From Rhizobium gallicum bv. gallicum R602sp (lineage in GTDB: Bacteria > Pseudomonadota > Alphaproteobacteria > Rhizobiales > Rhizobiaceae), in assembly GCF_000816845.1 (NCBI RefSeq), contig NZ_CP006877.1, positions 625,501-689,500 on the forward strand: a stretch of DNA of 64,000 bases, given 5' to 3'. How positions within the stretch are numbered: position 1 is the stretch's first letter; every line of letters begins with the position of its first letter. Below the pieces are notes generated by a model, which had not been told where the DNA came from, did not search any database, and saw nothing but the letters and a program-made list of their open reading frames with translations. Position numbers and translations under genes: made by a program. Below are positions 45,720 to 54,782 of this stretch, one piece after another.

Positions 45720-46197
45720 GGGGCCTCGGCGTCAATGATTGCTGGCAGTATCGCAAAAGGGTGCCGCAGAATGCGCCGACTGGAGCGGAATATCGGTATT
45801 TTGCACCGAATATCGTCGGCATTCGGTACGTAGCGTGTCAACAGGAGCCATCCGCGTCTTGCGGACGCTCATAATGTCGAACTGCCGCTGCGCAGGATCT
45901 TCTTTCTCGAAATCGATCGTGTCTGATCCGTCGTTCTCGGAGCGCTCCGACCAGGCTTGGGGCTATGCGGCCTTGGCGAATACAATGTATGGCCTAGGTC
46001 GCTCTGCCGAGAAAGCGTTGTATGACGATGAGTTGTGGAAGCTAAACCCGCGCGATTGGCAGCGACTTTCGAGAAAGGTCACCTTAGTGAGTTGGTAGAT
46101 CGCAAGGATAGGGAACCACAGATTGTGAGGCGGCAATCGGTTCGATCGCGCTGAGTGAGGATATTCTAGGAGCTGCATCGGAGCTTGACGTCCGGCC
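45720..46197. other. Gap of 478 bases before the chromosomal block
   Basis: No intact gene. A plus-strand frame ends at 46098 with MYGLGRSAEKALYDDELWKL and has no recognised family. The left end holds the promoter of the oxidoreductase. The right end runs into the acs-like stub. Confidence 0.35.
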
Positions 46198-46269
46198 GGC
46201 GCGCTCGGAGATCCGTCCACGCTTGCCGATCTTGCGGTCGTCGATGACCTCATCGCCAATCGAGCGTAG
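46198..46269 (+). pseudogene. 3' stub of a second acetyl-CoA synthetase gene
   Basis: The last 24 codons read [20 protein letters not shown] then NRA and stop. They match the C-terminus of the intact acs ([25 protein letters not shown]), but the nucleotides differ at many third positions. It is therefore a diverged homologue, not a fresh duplicate. Nothing upstream continues the match. Confidence 0.82.
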
Positions 46270-46327
46270 ACATTCTCTGTGTTGAACCTCTCCCTCGCAG
46301 CCCGGCATCCGCCCTACCGCAGAGGTT

Positions 46328-47560
46328 TTATTGTGGTATCGCAGGGCGACCACCAAACCCCAGCCACTTGCCGATCCCCACCCCCGCAGCATTCCCCGTC
46401 GCCACGCACGCCGTCAGCAAATATCCGCCGGTCGGGGCTTCCCAGTCGAGCATTTCTCCGGCGGCGAAAAGGCCAGGAATGGCACTTAGCATATAGCCAT
46501 CGTCAAGCGCGCTCCATTCGATGCCGCCGGCGGAGGATATGGCCTCAGTGATGGGGCGGGGGCGGGTGAGAGGGATCGGCAGGGATTTGACATGGCTTGC
46601 GAGCTTCGATGGGTCCTGAAGGTCGGTTTCCTTTGCGAGTTCGCGCAGCAGGCCGGTTTTGACGCCATCGAGGCCGGCGCCTTTGCGGAGGCGGTTGGAG
46701 AAGCTGCCTTTCCTGTCCTGGCGGGCGAGGTCCTTTGAAAGGCGCTCGGCGCTTCGGCCAGGTGCGAGGTCGACAAGCAGGGATGCGGGGTTGCCGGTTT
46801 CGAGCGCGTCGCGCAGTGCTGCGGAATGGGCGTAGACAAGACTGCCCTCGATGCCATGGCGGGTGATGACGAATTCGCCGGGGAAGGTGCCGGCGGGCGA
46901 GGTGGCGGTGACGGATTTGAGCGGCTTGCCCGCGAAACGGTCGCGAAAAGTCTCGCTCCAATCGACGTCGAAGCCACAATTGGCGGGGCGGAACGGCGCG
47001 ATGCTCACGCCCTTTTCGTGGAGCCACGGTACCCAGGCGGCATTCGAGCCGAGGCGCGGCCAACTGGCGCCGCCAAGTGCCAGCAAGGCGGCATCAGGGT
47101 GGATGACGCGATGGCCTTGCGGCGTTTCGAACGCGTAGCCGCCGTCCTCGAAGCCGGTCCAGCGGTGGCGTGTCAGGATCGAAACGCCGTGGGCTTCCAG
47201 ACGCGCGATCCAGGCGCGCAACAGCGGTGAGGCCTTCATGACTTTCGGGAAGACCCGGCCGGAGGAGCCAGTGAAGGTCTCTGTGCCAAGCCCTTCCGCC
47301 CAGGCCCGGACATCGTCGGGCTTGAAGCCGTCCAAGGCGGCGCGCAGCTGGTCGGACGCTTTGCCGAAGCGGGCAACGAAGCGCACATAATCTTCCGAAT
47401 GGGTGATATTGAGGCCGGACTTTCCGGCGAGCAGGAATTTGCGCGCCACCGTGGGCATCGCTTCGTAGATGGTGACGGCGTGCCCGGCTGCCGAGAGTAC
47501 CTCGGCCGCCATCAAGCCCGCCGGTCCGCCGCCGATGATCGAGATCTGTTTCTTCTTCAT
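46328..47560 (-). CDS. HI0933/BaiN-type NAD(P)/FAD flavoprotein
   Basis: A 410-residue flavoprotein with the FAD motif ISIIGGGPAGLMAAEVLSAA, the family motif KFLLAGKSGLNITHSE, and the C-terminal ALDDGYMLSAIPGLFAAGEM with DWEAPTGGYLLTACVATGNA. These are conserved flavoproteins of uncertain reaction, often annotated as aminoacetone-oxidase-like or TIGR03862. Start MKKKQ at 47560 chosen over 47641. It is the first gene of the ordinary chromosomal block and divergent from osmC-like. Confidence 0.87.
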   Translation of the reverse strand: MKKKQISIIGGGPAGLMAAEVLSAAGHAVTIYEAMPTVARKFLLAGKSGLNITHSEDYVRFVARFGKASDQLRAALDGFKPDDVRAWAEGLGTETFTGSSGRVFPKVMKASPLLRAWIARLEAHGVSILTRHRWTGFEDGGYAFETPQGHRVIHPDAALLALGGASWPRLGSNAAWVPWLHEKGVSIAPFRPANCGFDVDWSETFRDRFAGKPLKSVTATSPAGTFPGEFVITRHGIEGSLVYAHSAALRDALETGNPASLLVDLAPGRSAERLSKDLARQDRKGSFSNRLRKGAGLDGVKTGLLRELAKETDLQDPSKLASHVKSLPIPLTRPRPITEAISSAGGIEWSALDDGYMLSAIPGLFAAGEMLDWEAPTGGYLLTACVATGNAAGVGIGKWLGFGGRPAIPQ

Positions 47561-47673
47561 GGCTCGCCTGATACAGGATTCATATCCGCGCGTCTGCGGA
47601 TTTGCGGAAAAGTGCGAATTGCGGGCGACCGGCAAACCCATTACTTGAGAAGTATATCAACGGAGTGTCCGGC

Positions 47674-48099
47674 ATGGCCGACCTCAAGGCAAGACCAAGA
47701 CCCACAGGCGCCACCGCCGTTCTCGGGCGCGCCGGCTTTGCGCATGTCACCTCGGTGACGAAGGGTGAGCTCGACATCGTCACCAGCCCGTCGCAGCCGG
47801 GTTTCAATCCGCTGGACCTGCTTTATTCCTCGCTGTCGGCCTGCCTGGTGTTGAGCGCGCGCATTGCCGCAAGCCAGATGGGCGTCCTCGACAGAATTAC
47901 TGAATTGACTGCTGACGTCACCGGCGAGAAGGCGACGGAGGGGCCCTCGCGCGTTGAGAGGTTCAATATCGTCTTCGCCATCAAGGGCGACATCGACGAG
48001 AGGACGCGGCAGAAGATCGCGCATACGGCGGAGGAAATCTGCACCGTAAGCAATACGATCCGCGGCAATCCGGAATTCGCTACCGAAATTTTTGGCTGA
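47674..48099 (+). CDS. OsmC family peroxidase-like protein
   Basis: A 141-residue OsmC/Ohr-like protein. FNPLDLLYSSLSACLVLSAR contains the peroxidatic-type Cys of the family. EEICTVSNTIRGNPEF holds the second Cys. Members reduce organic hydroperoxides or protect thiols. GGAG eight bases before the ATG at 47674 supports this start; the frame is open from 47602. Confidence 0.88.
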   Translation: MADLKARPRPTGATAVLGRAGFAHVTSVTKGELDIVTSPSQPGFNPLDLLYSSLSACLVLSARIAASQMGVLDRITELTADVTGEKATEGPSRVERFNIVFAIKGDIDERTRQKIAHTAEEICTVSNTIRGNPEFATEIFG

Positions 48100-48224
48100 G
48101 GCCGCTGACTGTCGAATACTTTTGCCTGCCTTTGTCGTTCCTGCGCTATCGTCGGTGGCCTTCATCTGGTAATTCGCTCGCGATCGCCGCTTTCACTGCT
48201 CGCGGCGCAGAAAGCATCGAGATC

Positions 48225-49121
48225 ATGTCGCAGGCCGCTTCCGCAACCGTCGAAACCGCACCTTCCAATCGCCTTGCCCTCGCGGCACTGATCCTTGGCG
48301 GGGCGGCGATCGGCGGCTCGCCGATCTTCGTGCGGCTGTCGGAAGTCGGACCGATGGCGACGGCGTTCTGGCGCGTCGCGCTCGCCATGATACCGCTCTT
48401 CATCTTTTCGCTGATTAAGGGCAAGGATGCCGGTTCAAAGCCGGAAAAGCTTTCGGACTATGCGCTTCTGGTCCTGCCAGGTGTGATCCTCGCCCTGGAT
48501 CTTGCTGCATGGCATCTTTCGATCACGATGACATCGGTTGCCAATGCGACGCTGCTGGCGAATCTTGCGCCCGTCTTCGTCACGGTCATCGGCTTCCTGT
48601 TCTTCCAAGCGGCGGTGACGCGGCTCTTCGTTCTTGGCCTTGCACTGGCATTGGCCGGCGTCATCATCCTGAAGGGCGGGCCTTCGACCTTTGGGAACGG
48701 GGATCTGCTGGGCGATGGCATCGCGATCGTCGCGGCGTTGTTCTATGCCGGATACATCCTTGCGATCGGCAGGCTCAGAAGCCGGTTCGATACCCTCCGC
48801 ATCATGCTCTGGAGTACGGCGTCTGCGGCGGTTTTCGTATTTCCGCTGGCTTTCGCCTTCGAGGATCAGATCTGGCCAGCCACGGTTTACGGCTGGGCGA
48901 TGGTTTTCGGCCTCGCCTTCGTCAGCCATGCAGGCGGGCAAGTGGCGATCACTTATGCGCTCGCGTATCTGCCAGCCGCCTTCTCCTCGCTGACGCTGCT
49001 GCTGCAGCCCGTCGTCGCGGCAATTCTAGCCTGGATACTTCTCAACGAAGCGATCGGCCCGATGCAGGCAATCGGCGGGGCAGTCGTGCTCGCCGGGATC
49101 ATGATCGCCCGGCGAGGCTGA
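48225..49121 (+). CDS. EamA/DMT family transporter
   Basis: A 298-residue membrane protein with about ten hydrophobic segments forming two EamA repeats (LALAALILGGAAIGGSPIFV; then SFLTLLL-type helix SSLTLLLQPVVAAILAWILL near the end). Family members export amino acids or other metabolites; the substrate is unknown. The frame is open from 48132, but the ATG at 48225 gives a normal N-terminus. It converges within 5 bp on the pyruvyl transferase gene. Confidence 0.88.
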   Translation: MSQAASATVETAPSNRLALAALILGGAAIGGSPIFVRLSEVGPMATAFWRVALAMIPLFIFSLIKGKDAGSKPEKLSDYALLVLPGVILALDLAAWHLSITMTSVANATLLANLAPVFVTVIGFLFFQAAVTRLFVLGLALALAGVIILKGGPSTFGNGDLLGDGIAIVAALFYAGYILAIGRLRSRFDTLRIMLWSTASAAVFVFPLAFAFEDQIWPATVYGWAMVFGLAFVSHAGGQVAITYALAYLPAAFSSLTLLLQPVVAAILAWILLNEAIGPMQAIGGAVVLAGIMIARRG

Positions 49122-49126
49122 CGGGA

Positions 49127-50149
49127 TCAGGCAACTGCGGCAGGCCGCACGCGGCGGGCGTCGAGGATGGCGAGCGCCTCGTCGACGGTTGCTGCAAGGG
49201 CTGCCTTTTCGGTGTTGCAGGTGCCCCAGGCCTCGATGAAGCTGCTCGTCTTGCCGTAGCTGTTGTCCAGCACGCAGTGATCGGCGCCGATCAATACGCA
49301 CATGATGTGGCCGTGCATGCGGTCGGTGATGACCTGGCGCGCCGAGCCGAGCAAGGCCACGCCGCGATCGAAACGCTGCTGTGCACGCTCGCGATAAGCA
49401 AGCTCCGTCATGCGGGCGCGTCCGCCGATCTTCCCCGACATCAGGCCCTTCAGGATCGCGGTATGCTTGGTTTGCCGCTGGAAATCGGCGGGCTCGTCCG
49501 GCCAGTCGGATTTGACGGTGCCGGGACGTCCCGTGGCAGCGGTGAGATCCTGCGGAGTTCCGACTTCCTGATCTTCGCGGAGATTGAGCAGCAACTCGTG
49601 CTGCGGGCCCGGGCGTGCGACCGGGCCGATGCAGAAGGCCATGTCCGGGCAAAGGCGCGTTTCGCACTGGAACCAGCGGCGCGCGAATTCCAGGCTCTTC
49701 TTGTCGCGCACCAGGAGCGTGAAGTTGCCGTGCTGCTCGATGGCGCGGGCCGTGCTATCGATATTGGCCTGCTCCTTGAAATGGATCGTCTGCGGCATCT
49801 GGACGATCGGGCGTCCCTTGAATTTTGTCAGCATGCCTTCGCGGAACTGGCGATAGCCGGCCCATATGTCGCCGAAATTGCCGCCGCCGTGCAGGAAGAT
49901 GCGGCCGTTGCCAATTGTCGCGAGCATCCGCTCCTCATCGTAGGTCGGAATCTCGGTCACATAGGCCGGCCGCGTCTTGCGGCGGTCGAAATAGGCGAGC
50001 TCTCCGAGCCAGATGGCGCTGTCGCCGATATTGTAGTGGTTGGGGAAATCGAGCAGCGCGAAGCGCTCCTGCGGATCGACAAGATCGGAGAGGTTGTTTG
50101 CGATCAGACCCTGGAGGCGGTTGATGATCGTAATGTTGGTTTCCTGCAT
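49127..50149 (-). CDS. Polysaccharide pyruvyl transferase family protein
   Basis: A 340-residue protein of the PS_pyruv_trans family: YNIGDSAIWLGELAYF, IFLHGGGNFGDIWAGYRQFR, IVQMPQTIHFKE and VITDRMHGHIMCVLIG. Such enzymes place pyruvate ketals on sugars of exo- or lipopolysaccharide. Third gene of an operon after a glycosyltransferase and a flippase; 32 bp from the flippase gene. The set points to a pyruvylated surface polysaccharide. Confidence 0.9.
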   Translation of the reverse strand: MQETNITIINRLQGLIANNLSDLVDPQERFALLDFPNHYNIGDSAIWLGELAYFDRRKTRPAYVTEIPTYDEERMLATIGNGRIFLHGGGNFGDIWAGYRQFREGMLTKFKGRPIVQMPQTIHFKEQANIDSTARAIEQHGNFTLLVRDKKSLEFARRWFQCETRLCPDMAFCIGPVARPGPQHELLLNLREDQEVGTPQDLTAATGRPGTVKSDWPDEPADFQRQTKHTAILKGLMSGKIGGRARMTELAYRERAQQRFDRGVALLGSARQVITDRMHGHIMCVLIGADHCVLDNSYGKTSSFIEAWGTCNTEKAALAATVDEALAILDARRVRPAAVA

Positions 50150-50181
50150 AAAAGCTCCTGTTTGCTGGCCAGGCGGCGAAG

Positions 50182-51672
50182 CTAGGCCTCAGCCCGTTTG
50201 CCGAACGGCAGCAGCGACTTGCCGAGTGCGATGTAGGGACGGATGGCCTTTCTGCCGAAGATCGGAAGAAAGGCCAGGTAGATGACGGCACCAAGGCCGA
50301 TGCTGAGGCCGAGCGACAGCCAGCGGCTTTGAAGATACCCGGCGATGTAGGGATGGGCGAACCAGACGCAGAGAGCCATGACGGCGCCGCCGCAGAAGGG
50401 AAGCGCAACCGCCTTGAATGTGCCGGCTGCATCGATCCCGGCATATCTGCTCAACACATATTGCTGGTAAGGCATCGTCAGCCAGGCCCGCAGCACATAG
50501 CCTGCCGCCACCGCGAAGATGCCGTAGGGAACGAGCAGCCAGGTGAGGATCAGCGTCACCGCAAGCTGGAGCGCGGCGACCGAGAGGATCGATTCCGCGC
50601 GGTTAACGGCCGAGAGCGCCGAGGATGCGAAGAAGTTCGTGACGAAAGGCACGGACATCAGCACCAGCACGGTGGCGATATCGCCGGCATTGCCCCATTT
50701 GTCTCCGAAGAGCAGGGCGATCATGTCATTCGACAGCGCGCCGAAACCGAAGAGCAACGGGATCGTGCCGAGTGCCGCAGCACCGACGATCTTGTTGTAG
50801 GCATTGCGGAAGGCGGTGCGATCGTTCTGCAGGCGCGACAGCGTGACCAGCGAAACACTGCCGATGGGCGCCAGCACGGCCTGGCCGATCAGTTCGATCA
50901 GCCGCCAGGCGATGCGATAGCGGCCGACTTCGACGGCGCCGTACCAGCGGGAAATGAAGATATCCTGCACGCGAGCAAGCAGCATCCACATGAGCTGCGT
51001 CACCACGAGGCTAACGCTGAAAAGGAAGACGGAACGGAATTTTTCGAGATTGAAGCGCAGGCGCGGCATCCACGGGTAAGACACCCAGCCGAGGACGACG
51101 GTGACGGCCGCATTGACGGCCGTCTGCGCCACCAGCGCCCAGATGCCCCAGCCGAGATAGGCGCAGATGACAGCCGTGGTGCCGGAAAGCAGGCTTGCGG
51201 TGATGCTCTGCGCTGCAAGGCTCTTGTGACCGAAGTCGCGCGCAAGCCGAGCATTGTGGATGACCGCAAGCGACGAAAGGGGCAGCAACGGCGCGAGCCA
51301 CTGCAGGATACCGGCCACCGAAGGATCGCGGACGAATTGGCCGTAAGAGGGAGCGAAGACGAAGACGAGCAACGCGACGATGGCGCTGAAGGCGACCGTT
51401 GCCCAGAAGCAGGTATCGGCAAGTTCCTCGTCGAGATCGAGCTGCCGGGTAATCGCATCACCGAGGCCGGCATAGGCAAGCACACGGCCGATCTCGACGA
51501 AAAGGCTGGCGAGCGCGAAGGTTCCGAAATCGGCAGGCCCAAGGATGCGGGCAAGGATGACGAAGATGACGAAGGTTGCGACGGTGCTCCACGCAACGCG
51601 GATCACCGACCAGAGGACGGAGAGCGCAGTCTTCTTCTTCAGGTCGGCATGCGCAACTGCATTATCTGCCAT
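50182..51672 (-). CDS. Polysaccharide flippase (Wzx/MOP family)
   Basis: A 496-residue protein with about 12 to 14 membrane segments. The N-terminal SVLWSVIRVAWSTVATFVIF and ILGPADFGTFALASLFVEIG are typical of polysaccharide exporters of the Wzx/ExoT type, which flip lipid-linked oligosaccharide across the inner membrane. Middle gene of the three-gene operon; gap of 38 bp after the glycosyltransferase. Confidence 0.9.
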   Translation of the reverse strand: MADNAVAHADLKKKTALSVLWSVIRVAWSTVATFVIFVILARILGPADFGTFALASLFVEIGRVLAYAGLGDAITRQLDLDEELADTCFWATVAFSAIVALLVFVFAPSYGQFVRDPSVAGILQWLAPLLPLSSLAVIHNARLARDFGHKSLAAQSITASLLSGTTAVICAYLGWGIWALVAQTAVNAAVTVVLGWVSYPWMPRLRFNLEKFRSVFLFSVSLVVTQLMWMLLARVQDIFISRWYGAVEVGRYRIAWRLIELIGQAVLAPIGSVSLVTLSRLQNDRTAFRNAYNKIVGAAALGTIPLLFGFGALSNDMIALLFGDKWGNAGDIATVLVLMSVPFVTNFFASSALSAVNRAESILSVAALQLAVTLILTWLLVPYGIFAVAAGYVLRAWLTMPYQQYVLSRYAGIDAAGTFKAVALPFCGGAVMALCVWFAHPYIAGYLQSRWLSLGLSIGLGAVIYLAFLPIFGRKAIRPYIALGKSLLPFGKRAEA

Positions 51673-51710
51673 TCAGATTCCAATCGAATGTGGCACTGCC
51701 GTCGTGAGGA

Positions 51711-52643
51711 TCAGCGGCGGATCGCCATTGGCGTCGCGGTGCGTCTGGCGCTCCGCCAATAGGCGAGCATGCCGGTAATATTGTCGCGAAGCTGGCGGCG
51801 GTAGGTAAGCCCCATTTCCTCGCTCATTTTCCGGCCGCCGATCAATTCCTTCAACGCCTGGCGGATATCCCAGCGCAGCATGCCGCGCATGTTGGAGCGC
51901 CGGTCGAACATGTATTTCGCATAGAGCGCGCCGTTGCCGAAGGCATAGCCCGCGTGCAGGTGGTGGATGTCCTCGATCTTGCGGCGGCCATGGAAATGCT
52001 TGACGACGAAATCGGGAAAGTATTCGACGCGGATGCCGGCGTTGGAGGCGCGGTGAATGTAATCCGTATCCTCGCCGGAGCGAAACTGCGAGCCGGCACC
52101 GAAGAGCGGATCGAAGAGGCCGATCGTTTCGCAAAGCGCCTTCGGGAAGGCCATGTTGCAGCCGTGGATGAAGCCGCCCGCGTGGAGCTCGCTGGTCAAC
52201 ACGGCGGGCTCGCGTTCGGTCTTGATGGTGACGGGAAGATCGCGCTCATCGCCAAGCTCGACGCGTCCGCCGCGCATGACGATCTCGGTATCATCGGCGA
52301 AGACCGCGTCGACGGCCGTGAAGTAATCTGGGAACACTTCGCAATCGTCGTCCGTAAAGGCAAGGATACGGCCGGTGGCGGCGGCAATCCCTGTATTGCG
52401 AGCATTGGCAAGGCCGGGTAGCGTTTCGTATATGAGATGGGTGTCGATCGGCGCGGAGGCCGCCCATTTGCTGAAGATATCCGAGGTGTCGTCGCTCGAC
52501 CCATTGTCCACGAAGACAAGTTCAAGGCGCAAATGGCTTGCCTGCCGCGCGGCGGTTGCGATGGCATCCAGGCAGTTCAATAGGCCATAGGCCCGATTTC
52601 TCGAAGAGATGATCAGGCTGATGTCAACAGGCCGAGGAGGCAT
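51711..52643 (-). CDS. Family 2 glycosyltransferase
   Basis: A 310-residue GT2 enzyme: VDISLIISSRNRAYGLLNCL, VFVDNGSSDDTSDIF, metal-binding FTDDDCEVFPDYF, and an acceptor region FPKALCETIGLFDPLFGAGS. The C-terminal helix region probably contacts the membrane. It opens the surface-polysaccharide operon; a 500-bp AT-rich leader lies upstream. Confidence 0.9.
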   Translation of the reverse strand: MPPRPVDISLIISSRNRAYGLLNCLDAIATAARQASHLRLELVFVDNGSSDDTSDIFSKWAASAPIDTHLIYETLPGLANARNTGIAAATGRILAFTDDDCEVFPDYFTAVDAVFADDTEIVMRGGRVELGDERDLPVTIKTEREPAVLTSELHAGGFIHGCNMAFPKALCETIGLFDPLFGAGSQFRSGEDTDYIHRASNAGIRVEYFPDFVVKHFHGRRKIEDIHHLHAGYAFGNGALYAKYMFDRRSNMRGMLRWDIRQALKELIGGRKMSEEMGLTYRRQLRDNITGMLAYWRSARRTATPMAIRR

Positions 52644-52649
52644 ACGTTT

Positions 52650-53142
52650 CCCCTTCTGTGATCAATGTCCGGCCGAAGATAGGTCGCACATCGAGGGTCG
52701 GCAAGGATTTTTTTTGCAGTGCAGCAAATTAGAACAGATGCTGAAAAAATAGAAGAAATGAGGTAATTTGTTGACGAAGACCTTTTGATTAGCGATGGAT
52801 AGAAAATACGATGAATAAACATGTAATAATAATTTATCGTTATTGTATTTAATGACTTAGTGAATAGCCATAAGCAAGCTTATCCGTATTTTGTTGTTTA
52901 TATTATATGAATAGATTGTAATTTTATCTGAGATGGCTTCCAATAATATTTGGGCTTAAAGGGGTAGAATGTTTCCGTTTTCATCGAAGCAAATGCAGAG
53001 ATCAGCGAATTGAGAGATGCTAACAAGAGTTGAGAAAAAAGCTCTACCGACAAAGTTGCCAGTTGGAAGTACATCTGGACTAAACTCGCTGGAGGAAGTC
53101 CATTCGAAGAAATCATCACACTTCGGAAGTCATTCTGGAGTG
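52650..53142. promoter_or_regulatory. AT-rich leader region of the polysaccharide operon
   Basis: About 490 bases of strongly AT-rich sequence in an otherwise GC-rich window, especially 52730-53040, with runs such as AATAATAATTTATCG and TTTATATTATATGAATAG. No gene fits. It lies upstream of the glycosyltransferase gene and beyond the 3' end of the VOC-hydrolase gene. It probably holds a regulated promoter, and AT-rich tracts of this kind are targets for MucR/Ros- or H-NS-like silencers. The start region near 52700 contains a T-run. Confidence 0.55.
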
Positions 53143-54720
53143 CTATTGCGGGACGCTAGCTTGGCGGTCTTTCTGCAGAAGCCACTTTTGGATGATCGGC
53201 ACATCGGCATCGCCGAGGTCATGGCCGCCAAAGATGACGTCCGAATCGACGGTCGCGCCGGAGGTTTTCAGCCGTGTCCGAAGCTCGTTCGCATATCGGC
53301 CATAAGCGTCGGTCTTGCCGCTGATGACGAGCAGATCCGTGCCCGTAAGGTCGGCATGCGGATAGTCCGTTAGAACGGGCATGGAGCGGAGCAGCACCGC
53401 GCGGTGTATCAGGCTCGGATGCAGGTAGAGCAGCGAGTTCAGCAGATTGGCGCCGTTGGAATAGCCGACATAGACGATTTTTTTTGGGTCGAGGCCGTAG
53501 GATTTGACGGCGCTGTCGATAAAGGCGGCGAAGGCTTCCGCCTCGTTCTTGATGTCGTCCTGATCGAAGGAGAACGGTGTTATGCGCTTGTACCAGCGCG
53601 GGAAACCCTCTTCCGTCGCGCGGCCGCGCACGCCCAGCAGTGTAGCGCGCGGCGCCACTTTATGCAGCAGCGGCATCAACGTCGTCTCGTTGCCGCCCGA
53701 TCCGTGAAGCAGCACGAACACGCTGCCATCCGGATCCGGTGGCGTATAGAAACGGTGGACGAAAGGCAGATCGCGATAGTTCACGCGAGGTTCACCGGGC
53801 ATGGAAAACTGGGGCAGGACGACCTTCAGGTCCTCAAGATTGGTGATCGCATCCTTTGACGGCAGGAAGAGCTTGGAGCCGAGGGTTTCGGCCGGTTCGT
53901 CGATGGTCATGCCGGGCTTGTCCGTTGCAAGCTCGGCAAGCGTGCCACCGGGCTCGCGGGCATAGAGAGAGCGGAAATATTTGCGGTCATGCGTGCTGGT
54001 TGCCGAGGAATTCGTCTTCTCGAGCGCTGCGTGAACGGTCGACAACTGCGCATCGTCGGTGGCGCGGAAAGCCACGTGATCGACCGTGCCTGTTCCCGGT
54101 GCACCGGACCAGAAGCCGCGGGCATTGCGGACATCGATGACGTCGCCCGACTGCGAGACGAGACGATCGATCGCGCCCTTGCTCACCTGGAAGCGATAGC
54201 CGAAGTGACTTTCGAGGAAGCTGCGGCTTTCCTCAGGCACTTCCGTCAGCATGGTCGCGCCGCGGATGCGCTGCACGGCGTGCTCCACCGGCACCGGACC
54301 GCCATGCCAGGGGGCGGCACTCTTCAGTTCCCTGTTCCCGGTAAGTTTCAGAATGATGTTGTCGGGATCCTTGAGCCGCAGCACCGTCTCGCCGAACTCG
54401 TCTCCCGGCCCCTCCATGGGAAGACCGAAACTCATTGCCCGCGTCAGCCAATAGCCGATGCTCGTAGGATCGATGGCAAGCGCGATCTCGCTGATTTGCC
54501 CGAAGCCAGCCCGTCCGGGCGAACCATCTTCCCAGGCGAGGAAGGTGACGAGCGAACCGGGCGTGCCGGTTGCGTCGCCATAGAAGAGATGTAGCTGCGT
54601 CGCGTCCTCGAATCCGGCCGTCTGCTTGACGAGCCGCAAGCCCAGGAAGCCTGCATAGAAATCGACGTTCGCCTGCACTTTGCGGGTAATCGCAGTGACG
54701 TGATGTATTCCAGAAACCAT
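53143..54720 (-). CDS. Fused VOC dioxygenase-like / alpha-beta hydrolase enzyme
   Basis: About 525 residues. The N-terminal 300 residues form two VOC (glyoxalase/ring-cleaving dioxygenase) modules: MVSGIHHVTAITRKVQANVD, FYAGFLGLRLVKQTAGFEDA, and a second module with FWSGAPGTGTVDHVAFRATD. The C-terminal 200 residues form a carboxylesterase/phospholipase-like hydrolase with FVLLHGSGGNET, serine in YVGYSNGANLLNSL, aspartate in ISGKTDAYGRY and histidine in FGGHDLGDAD. Separate proteins are usual in other bacteria; a fusion suggests consecutive steps. The start is uncertain: 54786 would add a signal-peptide-like stretch (MTFASALILALLATPIQS). Confidence 0.85.
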   Translation of the reverse strand: MVSGIHHVTAITRKVQANVDFYAGFLGLRLVKQTAGFEDATQLHLFYGDATGTPGSLVTFLAWEDGSPGRAGFGQISEIALAIDPTSIGYWLTRAMSFGLPMEGPGDEFGETVLRLKDPDNIILKLTGNRELKSAAPWHGGPVPVEHAVQRIRGATMLTEVPEESRSFLESHFGYRFQVSKGAIDRLVSQSGDVIDVRNARGFWSGAPGTGTVDHVAFRATDDAQLSTVHAALEKTNSSATSTHDRKYFRSLYAREPGGTLAELATDKPGMTIDEPAETLGSKLFLPSKDAITNLEDLKVVLPQFSMPGEPRVNYRDLPFVHRFYTPPDPDGSVFVLLHGSGGNETTLMPLLHKVAPRATLLGVRGRATEEGFPRWYKRITPFSFDQDDIKNEAEAFAAFIDSAVKSYGLDPKKIVYVGYSNGANLLNSLLYLHPSLIHRAVLLRSMPVLTDYPHADLTGTDLLVISGKTDAYGRYANELRTRLKTSGATVDSDVIFGGHDLGDADVPIIQKWLLQKDRQASVPQ

Positions 54721-54782
54721 CGATAGCAGTCCGGATTGGATAGGAGTGGCGAGCAATGCCAGAATGAGAGCTGATGCGAAAG

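Noticed and set aside
48509..50185. 558-codon plus-strand frame across the EamA and pyruvyl transferase genes
   Set aside because: It runs antisense or out of frame to two well-supported genes and has no family features.
50329..51762. 477-codon plus-strand frame opposite the flippase
   Set aside because: The antisense of a hydrophobic protein gives a charged low-complexity product; the flippase is clearly the real gene.
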